Source of the DNA: Methanospirillum hungatei
Lineage (GTDB): Archaea; Halobacteriota; Methanomicrobia; Methanomicrobiales; Methanospirillaceae
DNA: 64,000 nt
Reading direction: 5' to 3'
Assembly: GCF_019263745.1 (NCBI RefSeq)
Contig: NZ_CP077107.1
Location: forward strand, 3,224,001-3,288,000
The position numbers and the translations under genes are program-made. This document shows positions 1 to 9,048 of this stretch, piece after piece (the stretch's first letter is position 1; each line of letters opens with the position of its first letter). A model generated the notes under the pieces. That model saw only the letters and a list, made by a program, of their open reading frames with translations. It was not told the origin of the DNA and ran no database searches.

Positions 1-38
1 ATAAACCTGGTATCATCAACCACTAAAATGCGGACCAT
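1..38 (-). CDS. Response regulator receiver protein, N-terminal end only
   Basis: Only the first 12 or so codons are in the window; the gene runs off the left edge. The reading is M-V-R-I-L-V-V-D-D-T-R-F, the usual beta1 strand and acidic pair of a CheY-like receiver domain. A strong GGAGG Shine-Dalgarno lies at 45-49, seven bases before the ATG, which supports the start. It follows the REC-PAS gene at 64-1227 on the same strand with a 25-base gap, so the two are probably co-transcribed. The output domain cannot be seen. Confidence 0.75.
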   Translation of the reverse strand, partial: MVRILVVDDTRF

Positions 39-63
39 TCAAAACCTCCTATCTGGAAACAGA

Positions 64-1227
64 CTATTCACCTCTATCTTTTTCCAGAGCAACAATCTCA
101 TGAATCATCCCATCTGGGATTTCCATGGTGATTCCAAGTACACCAATAATATCATCATTCTGGCTGATTGGAAGTGTCCATGACAGGAACGCTGACCCCT
201 TAACGCCTGGTTCTTCCGGCAATAAAGATAGGGATTTCTTACCTGTCAATGCGGTTTTGCATCGGTTTTTCCAATCCTCCTTTACTCCTTCATCGGTTGG
301 AATATCATCAATACACTTTCCTATCAGATTTCCCCACCGCTCAATATGGGCTGAGTTTTGCTGGGTAAAGAGATTGTCCGTGTTTATTGCCCATATTCGT
401 GCAGGAAATGTGTTCACAAGAGTAGAGAGAAATGCCTCACGATCTGATAGAATATTACGCAGTATTACCTGCTCTGTAAGATCTATACCAACACCAACAA
501 GGCCAGAGATCACACCTTTCGAATCTTTCACCGGTTGACGACGGAAAAAAATACTTCTTGTATCACCAGATGCGGTTTTGATTTCTTCAAGGTTTTCAAG
601 GTGAGGAATGCCATGTTTAAAAATCAGATCTTCATACCTGCTAAACGATTCTGCAAGGCTTTGGTTGAATAGGTCATAATCTGATCTTCCAGTGATCTCT
701 GCGGCCTTTTTCCCGGAAATTTCTTCAAATAACTGATTAACATGCAAAAATTTTCTTTCTGCATCTTTCATATAGACAATGCCCGGTACAGTAGCAAGCA
801 TTGTCGTCAGGATCTGGTTACTTAAAGTAATTTCGTCGGTCTTTTGTTTCAAACTAATGTGGGTTTTAATCCGTGCGAGCATCTCTCTCGTATCAAACGG
901 CTTTGTCAGATAATCTCCTGCACCAAGCCGGAATGCAAGTTCCTTATCCTGAACAAGACCAAGGGCAGTAACCATAATGATTGGAATATGGTTATATTGA
1001 GGATCAGCTTTGAGCATTCGTAACAGATCAAATCCTGACTGACCTGGCATAATGACATCAAGGAGGATGAGATCCATGTCCGGAGTATCATGCAGAACAT
1101 TCAATGCTTTGTCAACATCTTCTGCGTCATGGACTGTATATCCCTCCATTGAGAGCCGGTTTGTTAAATAATCCCGGATTCCGGGATCATCATCAACCAC
1201 CAGGAGCCTGGTATCCGATGCCACCAT
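64..1227 (-). CDS. Response regulator with receiver domain and PAS domains
   Basis: The 387-residue protein begins with a CheY-like receiver domain (about residues 7-122). It shows the acidic DDD cluster after the first strand, the phospho-acceptor Asp in LILLDVIMPG, and the conserved Lys in DYLTKPFD. A PAS domain follows at about 140-255, ending in the typical GVGIDLTEQ, and a second PAS-like segment runs from about 260 to 375. There is no kinase or DNA-binding domain, so phosphorylation probably changes partner binding. It is a plausible output for the many kinases in the window, but no direct partner is shown. A second receiver gene begins 25 bases downstream. Confidence 0.85.
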   Translation of the reverse strand: MVASDTRLLVVDDDPGIRDYLTNRLSMEGYTVHDAEDVDKALNVLHDTPDMDLILLDVIMPGQSGFDLLRMLKADPQYNHIPIIMVTALGLVQDKELAFRLGAGDYLTKPFDTREMLARIKTHISLKQKTDEITLSNQILTTMLATVPGIVYMKDAERKFLHVNQLFEEISGKKAAEITGRSDYDLFNQSLAESFSRYEDLIFKHGIPHLENLEEIKTASGDTRSIFFRRQPVKDSKGVISGLVGVGIDLTEQVILRNILSDREAFLSTLVNTFPARIWAINTDNLFTQQNSAHIERWGNLIGKCIDDIPTDEGVKEDWKNRCKTALTGKKSLSLLPEEPGVKGSAFLSWTLPISQNDDIIGVLGITMEIPDGMIHEIVALEKDRGE

Positions 1228-1289
1228 GTATCATAACTCTTCGTGAAAGATTATAATTCAGAAGGGTTTAGTTTTATAATTTATTGGAA

Positions 1290-1697
1290 TTATATACAGT
1301 GACGGTCAAGCTCTTCATTGCATAATAGGTCACAAAGTGCAACGTCCGGATTCGTCCTTGGAACATGTTCCCATGATACGTGTTGGTATTGAGCGGACAG
1401 TTTTTTCACCTCATTATAAAGATTTTGTAGATGAGGTTTATGAATTTTGTATAAACCGGTTATTTGCCTTATTGCAAGCTGACTATCCGAGTAAATTGTC
1501 AGGTACGGATCTGAATACAAGTGTGCTTTGGTAAGGGCTCTGATTATGGCTGTATACTCCGCAACATTGTTTGTCGTCTCTCCTAAAAATTCAACATATG
1601 ATTCAATCAAAGTTCCATTTTCATCTTTGATTATATACGAACAGGCAGCAGCTCCTGGATTTCCCCGTGATGCACCATCTGTAGAGATCTTCAACAT
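1290..1697 (-). CDS. rnhA: Ribonuclease HI
   Basis: The 135-residue protein has the RNase H fold signatures in order: STDGASRGNPG with catalytic Asp7, NNVAEY with Glu47, YSDSQL with Asp71, and CDLLCNEELD with Asp123. This DEDD set hydrolyses the RNA strand of RNA-DNA hybrids using divalent metal. The length fits the short archaeal and bacterial RNase HI forms. The second-last motif is slightly unusual, with VPRTNPDV where VPRxxN is commonly followed by an Ala-Asp pair. The ATG abuts the region from which the LysE-type gene is read divergently, so the two may share a promoter region. Confidence 0.9.
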   Translation of the reverse strand: MLKISTDGASRGNPGAAACSYIIKDENGTLIESYVEFLGETTNNVAEYTAIIRALTKAHLYSDPYLTIYSDSQLAIRQITGLYKIHKPHLQNLYNEVKKLSAQYQHVSWEHVPRTNPDVALCDLLCNEELDRHCI

Positions 1698-1741
1698 TGG
1701 GTATAGTGTTCATCGTATCAGACACATACATGTATGGATAC

Positions 1742-2353
1742 ATGACGATCCCCGAACTTGCTCTCATGGGATTTATCATCGGTCTGACCGGTGCTCTCGC
1801 TCCCGGACCAACACTGGTGGCAACCATTCATTCAGCCCTTCGTATCGGCTGGACCGGGGGGCCACGGGTTACGGTTGGGCACATTATTGCAGAAATGGGA
1901 ATTGTTTTGCTTATAGTGGCAGGAGTCACAACCGTATCAGATACTTATCGCCCGGTAATTGCTGGAATCGGAGGGGTTGCCCTTGTAATTTTTGGTGGGA
2001 TGACTCTTCTTGGTGCCCGAAATGCAACCCTGTTATCTGGTAACTGTGAAGGAAAAAATGCAGGCCCTGTTCTTGCCGGACTCATTACCAGCATCTCAAA
2101 TCCCTACTTTTGGATCTGGTGGTTTTCTGTAGGGAGTGCCCTGTTATTCAGTTCATTTTCTCAAGGAATTGCAGGTTTACTTGCATTTATTGGTGGGCAC
2201 TGGTCAGCGGATCTTGCCTGGTTTACTCTTGTCTCTGTTGGTATTCACCGGAGTAAAACAGTAATTGACAATAGAATATATCGGGGAATCTTACTTGGAT
2301 GCGGACTTCTTTTAGTTATATTTGGTATGTGGTTTCTTACCCAGGCGTTATAA
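1742..2353 (+). CDS. LysE/RhtB-family exporter
   Basis: This is a polytopic membrane protein with five to six hydrophobic segments. Its N-terminal LTGALAPGPTLVATI resembles the conserved GxxxPGPxx segment of the LysE/RhtB superfamily, which exports amino acids or related small molecules. The ATG at 1742 was chosen because MTIPELALMG is the natural family N terminus. The frame is open back to a TTG at 1697, and an ATG at 1730 is also possible; none has a strong Shine-Dalgarno. The substrate cannot be inferred. It is divergent from rnhA and convergent with the PAS remnant at 2427-3134. Confidence 0.8.
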   Translation: MTIPELALMGFIIGLTGALAPGPTLVATIHSALRIGWTGGPRVTVGHIIAEMGIVLLIVAGVTTVSDTYRPVIAGIGGVALVIFGGMTLLGARNATLLSGNCEGKNAGPVLAGLITSISNPYFWIWWFSVGSALLFSSFSQGIAGLLAFIGGHWSADLAWFTLVSVGIHRSKTVIDNRIYRGILLGCGLLLVIFGMWFLTQAL

Positions 2354-2426
2354 TCGGGATATTAGCAAAAAATTTGGTGTCTCCAGTGGAAATAAAGGGG
2401 TGATAAACTCTTCCAGGCGCATGGGA

Positions 2427-3134
2427 CTACGTGATATCCTGTTCATCAATTTCAGGCATAAATTCATCCATGGTTCGCCTCAAAAATCTCCTTACTTTTT
2501 CAGATTCTGTAAATCCCTGGTCCAACCGGTCTACAATACGGTTGATCAACCGAACACCTTCTAGAATGCGTTGTTGGTATGGTCCTTCTTCAATACCTGC
2601 ACTCATTGATATCAGAGTGAGGGGATTTCGTATCTCATCATTCAAAGCAGCTAACTGAGCAATATTTTTATCAATCTGTGAAATTGCGATCTTCTGATCC
2701 TGTAGCAGTCTGGTCTCCCAGGTAATATCCCGTCCGATACAAAACCGGAGCATATTGTCTTCAATCTCCACGAATTTGATCTGCATATCAAGAAAAATTT
2801 GGTTCCCAAGAACGTTTGTGAACTCCCAGGTGAACCGTTTTCCTTCCCTTTTTGGGTGATACCAGTGATACACCAGGGATTCGCAATTATCCGAATTAGT
2901 ATTACACCTAGGAAGAGAGGATATGGGAATTCCTATGATCTGTTCTGAAGAGAGTCCGGTGATTTCTTCAAACCGGGGATTACACACCAACACTCCATCT
3001 TCATCACCGATAATAATTGGATCAGGGGCAGCGTGAAACAAGATCTACCATCTCGCTTCCACAGCCTGTAACCGCCGATATATCTGTTCGGACGGAAATG
3101 ATTGTAGGTCCATCTTACTCGCCTCGTCCTTCAT
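2427..3134 (-). pseudogene. PAS protein with kinase-like (His-less) domain, interrupted by an in-frame amber codon
   Basis: The intended ATG at 3134 overlaps the stop of the upstream kinase in an ATGA, a translational-coupling arrangement. Codon 30 is TAG (3045-3047), after which the same frame continues as an intact PAS domain (from FHAAPDPIIIGD) to 2427. Translation could restart at the TTG at 3041, giving 204 residues. The PAS domain is followed by about 70 residues resembling a DHp helix, with LNDEIRNPL where kinases have SHEIRTPL, so Asp replaces the phospho-accepting His. No ATPase domain follows. The same module occurs inside the kinase at 26705-31216. Pyrrolysine readthrough is unlikely in Methanomicrobiales, so a nonsense mutation is the simplest reading. 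Confidence 0.75.
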
Positions 3135-6109
3135 GATTCTCCCTTTCCTGTATCTCCAACTCGATATCGATTATGTGGTATATGGAAAACAAACCTGACA
3201 CCTGTCCCATATGTACCCTCTTCAGAAATGCTAATATCAGTAATGGCAAGAACCTCTTTTATCAAAAAAAGACCGAGACCAGTATTTTTCCCATACCCTC
3301 TTAAGAATATTTTATCTTTATCATCATCAGGAATTCCTCCTCCATTATCTTCATACTGTAAGAGACCCTCCTCAGCATTTGATTCAAATGAAAGACGAAT
3401 ACAAGTTACGTTTACTCCATGTCTGGTTGAGTTCTCAACAAGGTTATAAAATACCTGTTTAATAAGAGCATCTGAGTACAACTCAAGAGGTGGAATGTCA
3501 CAGGAATAGTTGAGTTCAATTGCAACCTGCCGTACTGCCCAATCAAATAATTGCCGGACATTATGCCACGAAGGTTCATGTATACCAATTTCTTCATATG
3601 TTTTGCTGAAGTCGATTAATTTCCCAATATCTGCTACCGCTTTTTTCTGATGTGATAATATTTCGGTTACTTTTGGATCATTTGTTTCAGTTTCTGCAAA
3701 AAATCTGAACCCATCGATGATGGTAACTTTGTTTCTGATATCATGTCTGGTCAGAGAAGAAAGAAGCATTAATTTATTATTCAGTTCTGATTGCTTCTTT
3801 AAGGCGAACTTCAGATCTGTAATGTCTCTTATTGTTTCTATTGCACCAACCAGATTTCCTTTACTATCATACAATGGCCCAGCAACTGCCCATTCATGCC
3901 GATTCACTCCTGTCGACGTAATATGTTCAAGTTCTGCAGATATGACTCCGTTTTCATATTTTACGTTACTATAATATTTTGAGATATCAAGGGCAGAATC
4001 TAATATTTTGTCAATCAGGATAGGGCGTTGGTTTTTATATACTGCACATGAATAGGTCTTTTCTCCTGTCATCAACTCCTGCATGGGGGTTTGAGAGTAA
4101 TCTTCCATTGCCCGGTTCCATGCAAGTATCCTGCCTCTTGTGTCAATAACAAAAGTCGGATCCGGAAGGTGTGCCAGAATACTATTGAGAAGGCGTAATG
4201 AATCTGATAGTGATTCCTTTTCAAGCGTCAGCTTCCAGAGTTGAAGTTGGTATGTAATATCCTGGATGTTAAGAATAAGGTATTTTTCTCCATGTGAATT
4301 TGTAATGATGGTTAAATCGTGGAGTGCTGGAAATTGAGTTCCGTCCTTTCTGACTCGAATCGCTTCTCCGGTAGAATGACCAGTATCTGAAGCCATCCGA
4401 ATCCATACGGGAATGTCTCCCTGACTATCTGAATGAACTGGTCCAAAAAATCCGTTTTCCAAAGCCTCTTCAGAAGAAAATCCATGCATTGATACATATG
4501 CGTCATTAACTGTATCTGGTCTTTCAATTGGTCCGGCGATAATGCCTGCACGGGTATTTCTGACTATGTCCGCAAGTTGATGGATTTCATCATGCATCCG
4601 CTTCTCTTCGGTGATGTCGCGTATTTGAAGAAGATCGAGGGATACATCATCGAGAATGAGTGGGACTTTCCGAATATTTACAATTAATTTTCCTTTCCTG
4701 GAAATATTTGTGCTTTGCTCCCATTCTTTATCGTTCTCATGAGTACTGCCTACCAATGAGGTTATCAGGCTGGAGCAGTTGAGTAAATATTCAAGACTTT
4801 CTTTTTGTGTATCCCATCCAAACATTGTATAAGCCGCTGGATTAGCATGGATGATTTTTTCCCCATCCCAGAGAATGATTGCATCTGATGCATTCGAAAA
4901 CAAAGAATAATACCGCTTTTCTGATGTTGCTAAAGAACTGATGTTTCTCCGAATTGAATCTATCATTGAAGATGTTGTCTGAGCAATCCGGTTGAGTTCC
5001 TGATGTCTTGATGGTCGTATGTGATGGTCCAGATCTCCCTCAGCAATTACATCAAGATCTTCAAGTAATGACTCTATGGGGCTAAATAAAAATCGTGAAA
5101 AAAGAAATGCCAACAAAGAAGATAATAATATCGAAATGAGGAGTAATGAAATTGTCAATGATAACAGGTATCCCTTTTCTTTGTGATATTCGCTGGTTTT
5201 AAAAACCATTCTAGCAATATAATCGATATATTCAGAAGCAGGACTTGTTCTGTCTCCACTTTCAATAAAAAAATATCTGGTAAGGGTCTGGTTTTCATCA
5301 TCATAGATATCTCTGGAACCATGGATTGCATACAATTCCATGGAAATATTGGCAACGTCAGGATGAGCAGGGATTGGAATCTCATCAACCTCGCTCATAA
5401 TCATTCCTGTACTCCCGATAAGGTCCAATTCCAAAACCCGTGAGTCCTGGTTCATCACCTGGTTCACCAGAGCATTTAATGATAGTTCGTTCCGTTCAGT
5501 CTGGTAATCATTAAAAATATTATATGCAATTTCTACCAGGAACCTGTGGTCTGGTGTCGGTTGATATGCAAATATTCTCCAGGGTTTATTTGTATCAAAG
5601 CCTCTGACTACCCTGTCAAGACGAAAACTATCATTCATCCGTATATCTGTAATGGTCTTATTAAAAGAGACCCATTTACGAAAGTCTAGGTACAGATCAT
5701 TCAAATTAGAACTATATTCCACTACTCCTGAACTATTAATTATCAGAATATCAATCCTGTTACGATAGTCTGGATCGGTCTGATTAATGATATAATGTAG
5801 GTCGATCTGTGAAGGATCCCTGGAATGAGATTCATACTCTTTAATAACAAGATCTGATACTGTCCTCAGAGGTTTATTATATGTTGATTCCCAGAGCATC
5901 TGTCCCTTCGTTATCCGGTCTGATGCACCTTTTAAGAAAAATTCGGTCTGGTTCAAATCTTTATAAAAACGGTCATCAATCTGTTTTGATGTCTCTGAAT
6001 AATAAATTGCAGTGATCGATATGAGCGAAATGAGTATTATGATAATGAATAAAGCCATCAGGCTTCTTTTAAAAGATAATTCTGACCCTGAAGGTATAGT
6101 TAGTGTCAT
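3131..6109 (-). CDS. Membrane sensor histidine kinase with extracellular sensor, HAMP and three PAS domains
   Basis: In this 992-residue protein, transmembrane helix 1 (about 17-37) and helix 2 (about 312-338) flank a roughly 270-residue extracellular region of Cache-like size. A HAMP segment follows (about 340-395), with three PAS domains between about 400 and 780. The H box is LSSLTRHDIRNKV with phospho-accepting His789. The ATPase domain has the N-box NSTRHG, DNGGGIPDDD and GKNTGLGLFLIKE. It should autophosphorylate in response to an external ligand that cannot be named. Its stop overlaps the start of the PAS gene at 2427-3134, so that product was probably its partner. No clear Shine-Dalgarno precedes the start. 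Confidence 0.9.
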   Translation of the reverse strand: MTLTIPSGSELSFKRSLMALFIIIILISLISITAIYYSETSKQIDDRFYKDLNQTEFFLKGASDRITKGQMLWESTYNKPLRTVSDLVIKEYESHSRDPSQIDLHYIINQTDPDYRNRIDILIINSSGVVEYSSNLNDLYLDFRKWVSFNKTITDIRMNDSFRLDRVVRGFDTNKPWRIFAYQPTPDHRFLVEIAYNIFNDYQTERNELSLNALVNQVMNQDSRVLELDLIGSTGMIMSEVDEIPIPAHPDVANISMELYAIHGSRDIYDDENQTLTRYFFIESGDRTSPASEYIDYIARMVFKTSEYHKEKGYLLSLTISLLLISILLSSLLAFLFSRFLFSPIESLLEDLDVIAEGDLDHHIRPSRHQELNRIAQTTSSMIDSIRRNISSLATSEKRYYSLFSNASDAIILWDGEKIIHANPAAYTMFGWDTQKESLEYLLNCSSLITSLVGSTHENDKEWEQSTNISRKGKLIVNIRKVPLILDDVSLDLLQIRDITEEKRMHDEIHQLADIVRNTRAGIIAGPIERPDTVNDAYVSMHGFSSEEALENGFFGPVHSDSQGDIPVWIRMASDTGHSTGEAIRVRKDGTQFPALHDLTIITNSHGEKYLILNIQDITYQLQLWKLTLEKESLSDSLRLLNSILAHLPDPTFVIDTRGRILAWNRAMEDYSQTPMQELMTGEKTYSCAVYKNQRPILIDKILDSALDISKYYSNVKYENGVISAELEHITSTGVNRHEWAVAGPLYDSKGNLVGAIETIRDITDLKFALKKQSELNNKLMLLSSLTRHDIRNKVTIIDGFRFFAETETNDPKVTEILSHQKKAVADIGKLIDFSKTYEEIGIHEPSWHNVRQLFDWAVRQVAIELNYSCDIPPLELYSDALIKQVFYNLVENSTRHGVNVTCIRLSFESNAEEGLLQYEDNGGGIPDDDKDKIFLRGYGKNTGLGLFLIKEVLAITDISISEEGTYGTGVRFVFHIPHNRYRVGDTGKGES

Positions 6110-6222
6110 AATTATGTTTGGGGGGATTCAGCCAGTTTTAAGGAAATGAATTCTATTGGTGCTTATTTTGTCTTATTGTCTCTTGAGCATCTTCCTTGAT
6201 AAAGGTATATATTTCATATATT

Positions 6223-6714
6223 TTATCCAATTTTTGAGATAATAAGGTATAATACTAAAAGACCAGCCAGGATACCAATTATGATCAGGGGAATGTGTTG
6301 CTCAAATGGTCTGTCTGGAGTTTTATCGATTTTGACTTGAATATTTTTTATTGCATCTGAAATTGTAGTTATATTCTCTCTCATTATAGAAATCTGTATT
6401 TCATGCTCCTCTGAATGATTATTCCGAGCCGTCAGATTTTCTGCTAGTTTTGAGAGACCAGTGTGTAATGCATGAAGTTCTGTTCGAAGAAATGAGATCT
6501 CTTCATCTTTTATCGTAAGTTCTCTATTTTGAGCTTTCAGATCTATTCTTAGTCGTTCGGTTTCAGTCTCACTTTTCATAACATGAACTGACTGGATCAG
6601 CCGTCCGATTGCTTCCTGCCTTGTTATCCCTAGTACCATTGACTCTTCGTCGATATATGCCAGAATTTCTTCAGGTAATTTCTTTTCAATTTTTTCATAA
6701 CTCATGGATATCAC
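6223..6714 (-). CDS. Small coiled-coil membrane-anchored protein
   Basis: I do not recognise a named family. The 163-residue protein has three visible parts. The N-terminal part (EKKLPEEILAYIDEES and ITRQEAIGRLIQ) resembles a ribbon-helix-helix dimer. A long charged heptad-rich segment follows (about 45-130). A C-terminal transmembrane helix (about 141-160, PLIIIGILAGLLVLYLIISK) leaves almost nothing beyond the membrane. Met4 is an equally possible start. It begins 13 bases after the stop of the polyphosphate kinase gene on the same strand, so the two are likely co-transcribed. A tail-anchored scaffold is the obvious inference; function is unknown. Confidence 0.7.
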   Translation of the reverse strand: MISMSYEKIEKKLPEEILAYIDEESMVLGITRQEAIGRLIQSVHVMKSETETERLRIDLKAQNRELTIKDEEISFLRTELHALHTGLSKLAENLTARNNHSEEHEIQISIMRENITTISDAIKNIQVKIDKTPDRPFEQHIPLIIIGILAGLLVLYLIISKIG

Positions 6715-6727
6715 AGAATTCTTCGGT

Positions 6728-8908
6728 TCATACGTTATTCACCCGTGGGATTAGGATGTCTTTTTGGTTCGTAGCCTCAGTATTTTGATGGTTTTTATTC
6801 CATAGTCCCCTGTTTTCTATCAACCATTCCTGTGCTTGAACTGGTTCGTTCTGATCCCGGCAAACCCGTGAATATGATCCATCGGGGAGTAATATTCTAG
6901 TCTTTATTGTATCATGTAAATGGTTTGGCAGTATAGTATGAATAATCTCATCCCGAATACCGGTATCCAGAATTGGAAAGAGTATCTCTATACGTCGTTT
7001 TAAATTTCGTGGCATGAGATCAGAACTTCCCATAAGGATAACAGGGTCACCACCATTATGGAAATAATAGATCCTGGTGTGCTCAAGAAATCTTCCAACA
7101 ATTGTTGTAACGGTAATATTCTCTGATATTCCTTTAAGACTTGGCCGAAGACAACAGATTCCCCGGACTTGCAGATGGATGGTTACTCCTTCCTGTGATG
7201 CACGATACAAAGCACGAATAACACCAGAGTCTTGTAATGCATTGAGTTTAAAGATAAGTTTCCCGTCACCATGCGTTTTCTGCCTTGCAATTTCCTGATC
7301 AATTAAGGAAATAATCCCTTTTTTAATTCCACCAGGAGCAACAAGCAGATGGTTATATGAATTATACTGTGAATATCCGGTCAATACATTAAACAGGTGA
7401 GATACATCTGATGAAATCTCTTCATTTGCAGTAAAAATGCCTATATCTGTATATATTTTTGCTGTTGCTGCGTTATAATTCCCAGAGCTCATGTGAACAT
7501 ACCGGACAATACCTGTTTTTTCTTTTCTGACAACAAGGCAAAGTTTTGCATGGACTTTAAGACCCATAATTCCAAATACGACATGTGCTCCTGCCCGCTC
7601 AAGTGCCCGGGCCCATCCGATATTATTCTCTTCATCAAATCGTGCTTTGAGTTCAACCAGAACAGAGACAGCTTTTCCATGTTCCCGTGCATCAAGAAGA
7701 GCCTGAACAATTGGAGAGTTTGTCCCTGTCCGGTACAGAGTCATTTTTATTGCCAGGACATCTGGATCATGTGCCGCTTTTTGTAAAAATTCAATAACCG
7801 GCTGAAAACTCTCATACGGGTGAAAAAGAATGATGTCACGTTGTTTTATGGCATGAAAGATATCCGGATCCCGTTCTAACCATTCCGGGACTGATGGAAG
7901 GAATGGATAATCCTTCAAATCAGGTCGATCGAGGTTTAATAGGCAAAAGAGATCAGCCATCCCCATCGGACCTTTCACCTGGTAAAACATATGGGGGTAT
8001 TTTGCAAGTTTTGCACCCATCATATCAACGATGGCCGGGATCATGTTGTTATCAATTTCAATCCTTACCGGAGTTCCGATCCAACGTTTACTAATAGACT
8101 GCTCCACAGCGCTTAAGAGATCATCAGCTTCATCCTCTTCGATTTCAATGTCGGCATCCCTTGTAACCCGGAAAGGGTATGCTGCGACAATTTCCATTCC
8201 AGGAAAGAGAAGATCCAGGTTATCAGCAATCAGATCTTCAAGAAATATAAACTCCTGGTTTTCCCTAAGGTGATTATTCTCTGGATCAACAGGGATCTCG
8301 ATAAGCCGTGGAAATAGTTTATTAGGTATTTTTATCCGAGCAAATAGTTCATCCGAACTTCCGGGTCTTTTTAGGATAACTGCGAGATTTAAGGCAAGGT
8401 TTGAGATAAAGGGAAAGGGGTGGGATTTATCAAATGCAAGGGGGGTCAGAACTGGAAAAATATCCCGGTAAAAATATTTCCGAAGTCGTTTTCGTTGTTT
8501 TTCATCCAGAGACTCCCGTTTATGTATAATAATTCCTGATTTTGCAAGTTCAGGAACAATCTCTTCAATCCATACCCGGGTTTGTTCATCAAGTAATGGG
8601 ATGAGATCTTTGTTTATCCGTTCCAGTTGTTCCATCGTTGTCAGCCCATCGGGTGGGAGCTTTATGACACCTTCTGCCAGCTGATGATGGAGCCCTGAAA
8701 CTCTCACCATAAAGAACTCATCAAGATTATTAGAGAAAATTGCAAGAAATTTAATTCGTTCAAGAAGTGGGTGAGAAGGATCCTTTGCCTCATCCAGGAC
8801 GTGACTATTGAACCGAATCCATGATAACTCCCGGTTAATATAGAGAGAAGGATCAGATAAGAGTGAACATGCCGTGTCTGAATGAAGAGATTCTTCGGAC
8901 TGATCCAT
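6728..8908 (-). CDS. ppk1: Polyphosphate kinase 1
   Basis: PPK1 reversibly transfers the terminal phosphate of ATP to polyphosphate through a phosphohistidine. The 726-residue protein has the family's N-terminal signature (NRELSWIRFNSHVLDEA) and the FSNNLDEFFMVRVSGL segment. The catalytic-domain motifs are GLKVHAKLCLVVR, with the probable autophosphorylated His, and FLEHTRIYYFHNGGD, with the second conserved His. A phospholipase-D-like GSSDLMPRNLKRRIE follows. Length matches the usual 690-740 residues. The last 40 or so residues extend past the core. The small coiled-coil membrane protein is directly downstream. Confidence 0.95.
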   Translation of the reverse strand: MDQSEESLHSDTACSLLSDPSLYINRELSWIRFNSHVLDEAKDPSHPLLERIKFLAIFSNNLDEFFMVRVSGLHHQLAEGVIKLPPDGLTTMEQLERINKDLIPLLDEQTRVWIEEIVPELAKSGIIIHKRESLDEKQRKRLRKYFYRDIFPVLTPLAFDKSHPFPFISNLALNLAVILKRPGSSDELFARIKIPNKLFPRLIEIPVDPENNHLRENQEFIFLEDLIADNLDLLFPGMEIVAAYPFRVTRDADIEIEEDEADDLLSAVEQSISKRWIGTPVRIEIDNNMIPAIVDMMGAKLAKYPHMFYQVKGPMGMADLFCLLNLDRPDLKDYPFLPSVPEWLERDPDIFHAIKQRDIILFHPYESFQPVIEFLQKAAHDPDVLAIKMTLYRTGTNSPIVQALLDAREHGKAVSVLVELKARFDEENNIGWARALERAGAHVVFGIMGLKVHAKLCLVVRKEKTGIVRYVHMSSGNYNAATAKIYTDIGIFTANEEISSDVSHLFNVLTGYSQYNSYNHLLVAPGGIKKGIISLIDQEIARQKTHGDGKLIFKLNALQDSGVIRALYRASQEGVTIHLQVRGICCLRPSLKGISENITVTTIVGRFLEHTRIYYFHNGGDPVILMGSSDLMPRNLKRRIEILFPILDTGIRDEIIHTILPNHLHDTIKTRILLPDGSYSRVCRDQNEPVQAQEWLIENRGLWNKNHQNTEATNQKDILIPRVNNV

Positions 8909-9048
8909 ATTACAAGAATTTCATCAGAATATGATAAAGGTTGAGTTTGTGTTTTGGGAGAAAATTAATGTTCGACCATGTCATATGAGAGTACACTTTT
9001 TTGTTCTTCTATCATCAGGTATATTATCTGTTGCGTAGTATTGATGGT

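Noticed and set aside
3045-3047. Pyrrolysine insertion at the in-frame TAG.
   Set aside because: Pyrrolysine systems are known from Methanosarcinaceae, Methanomassiliicoccales and some bacteria, not from this group as far as I know. The SNF2 remnant has both TAG and TGA, so stop codons in this window are most simply mutations.
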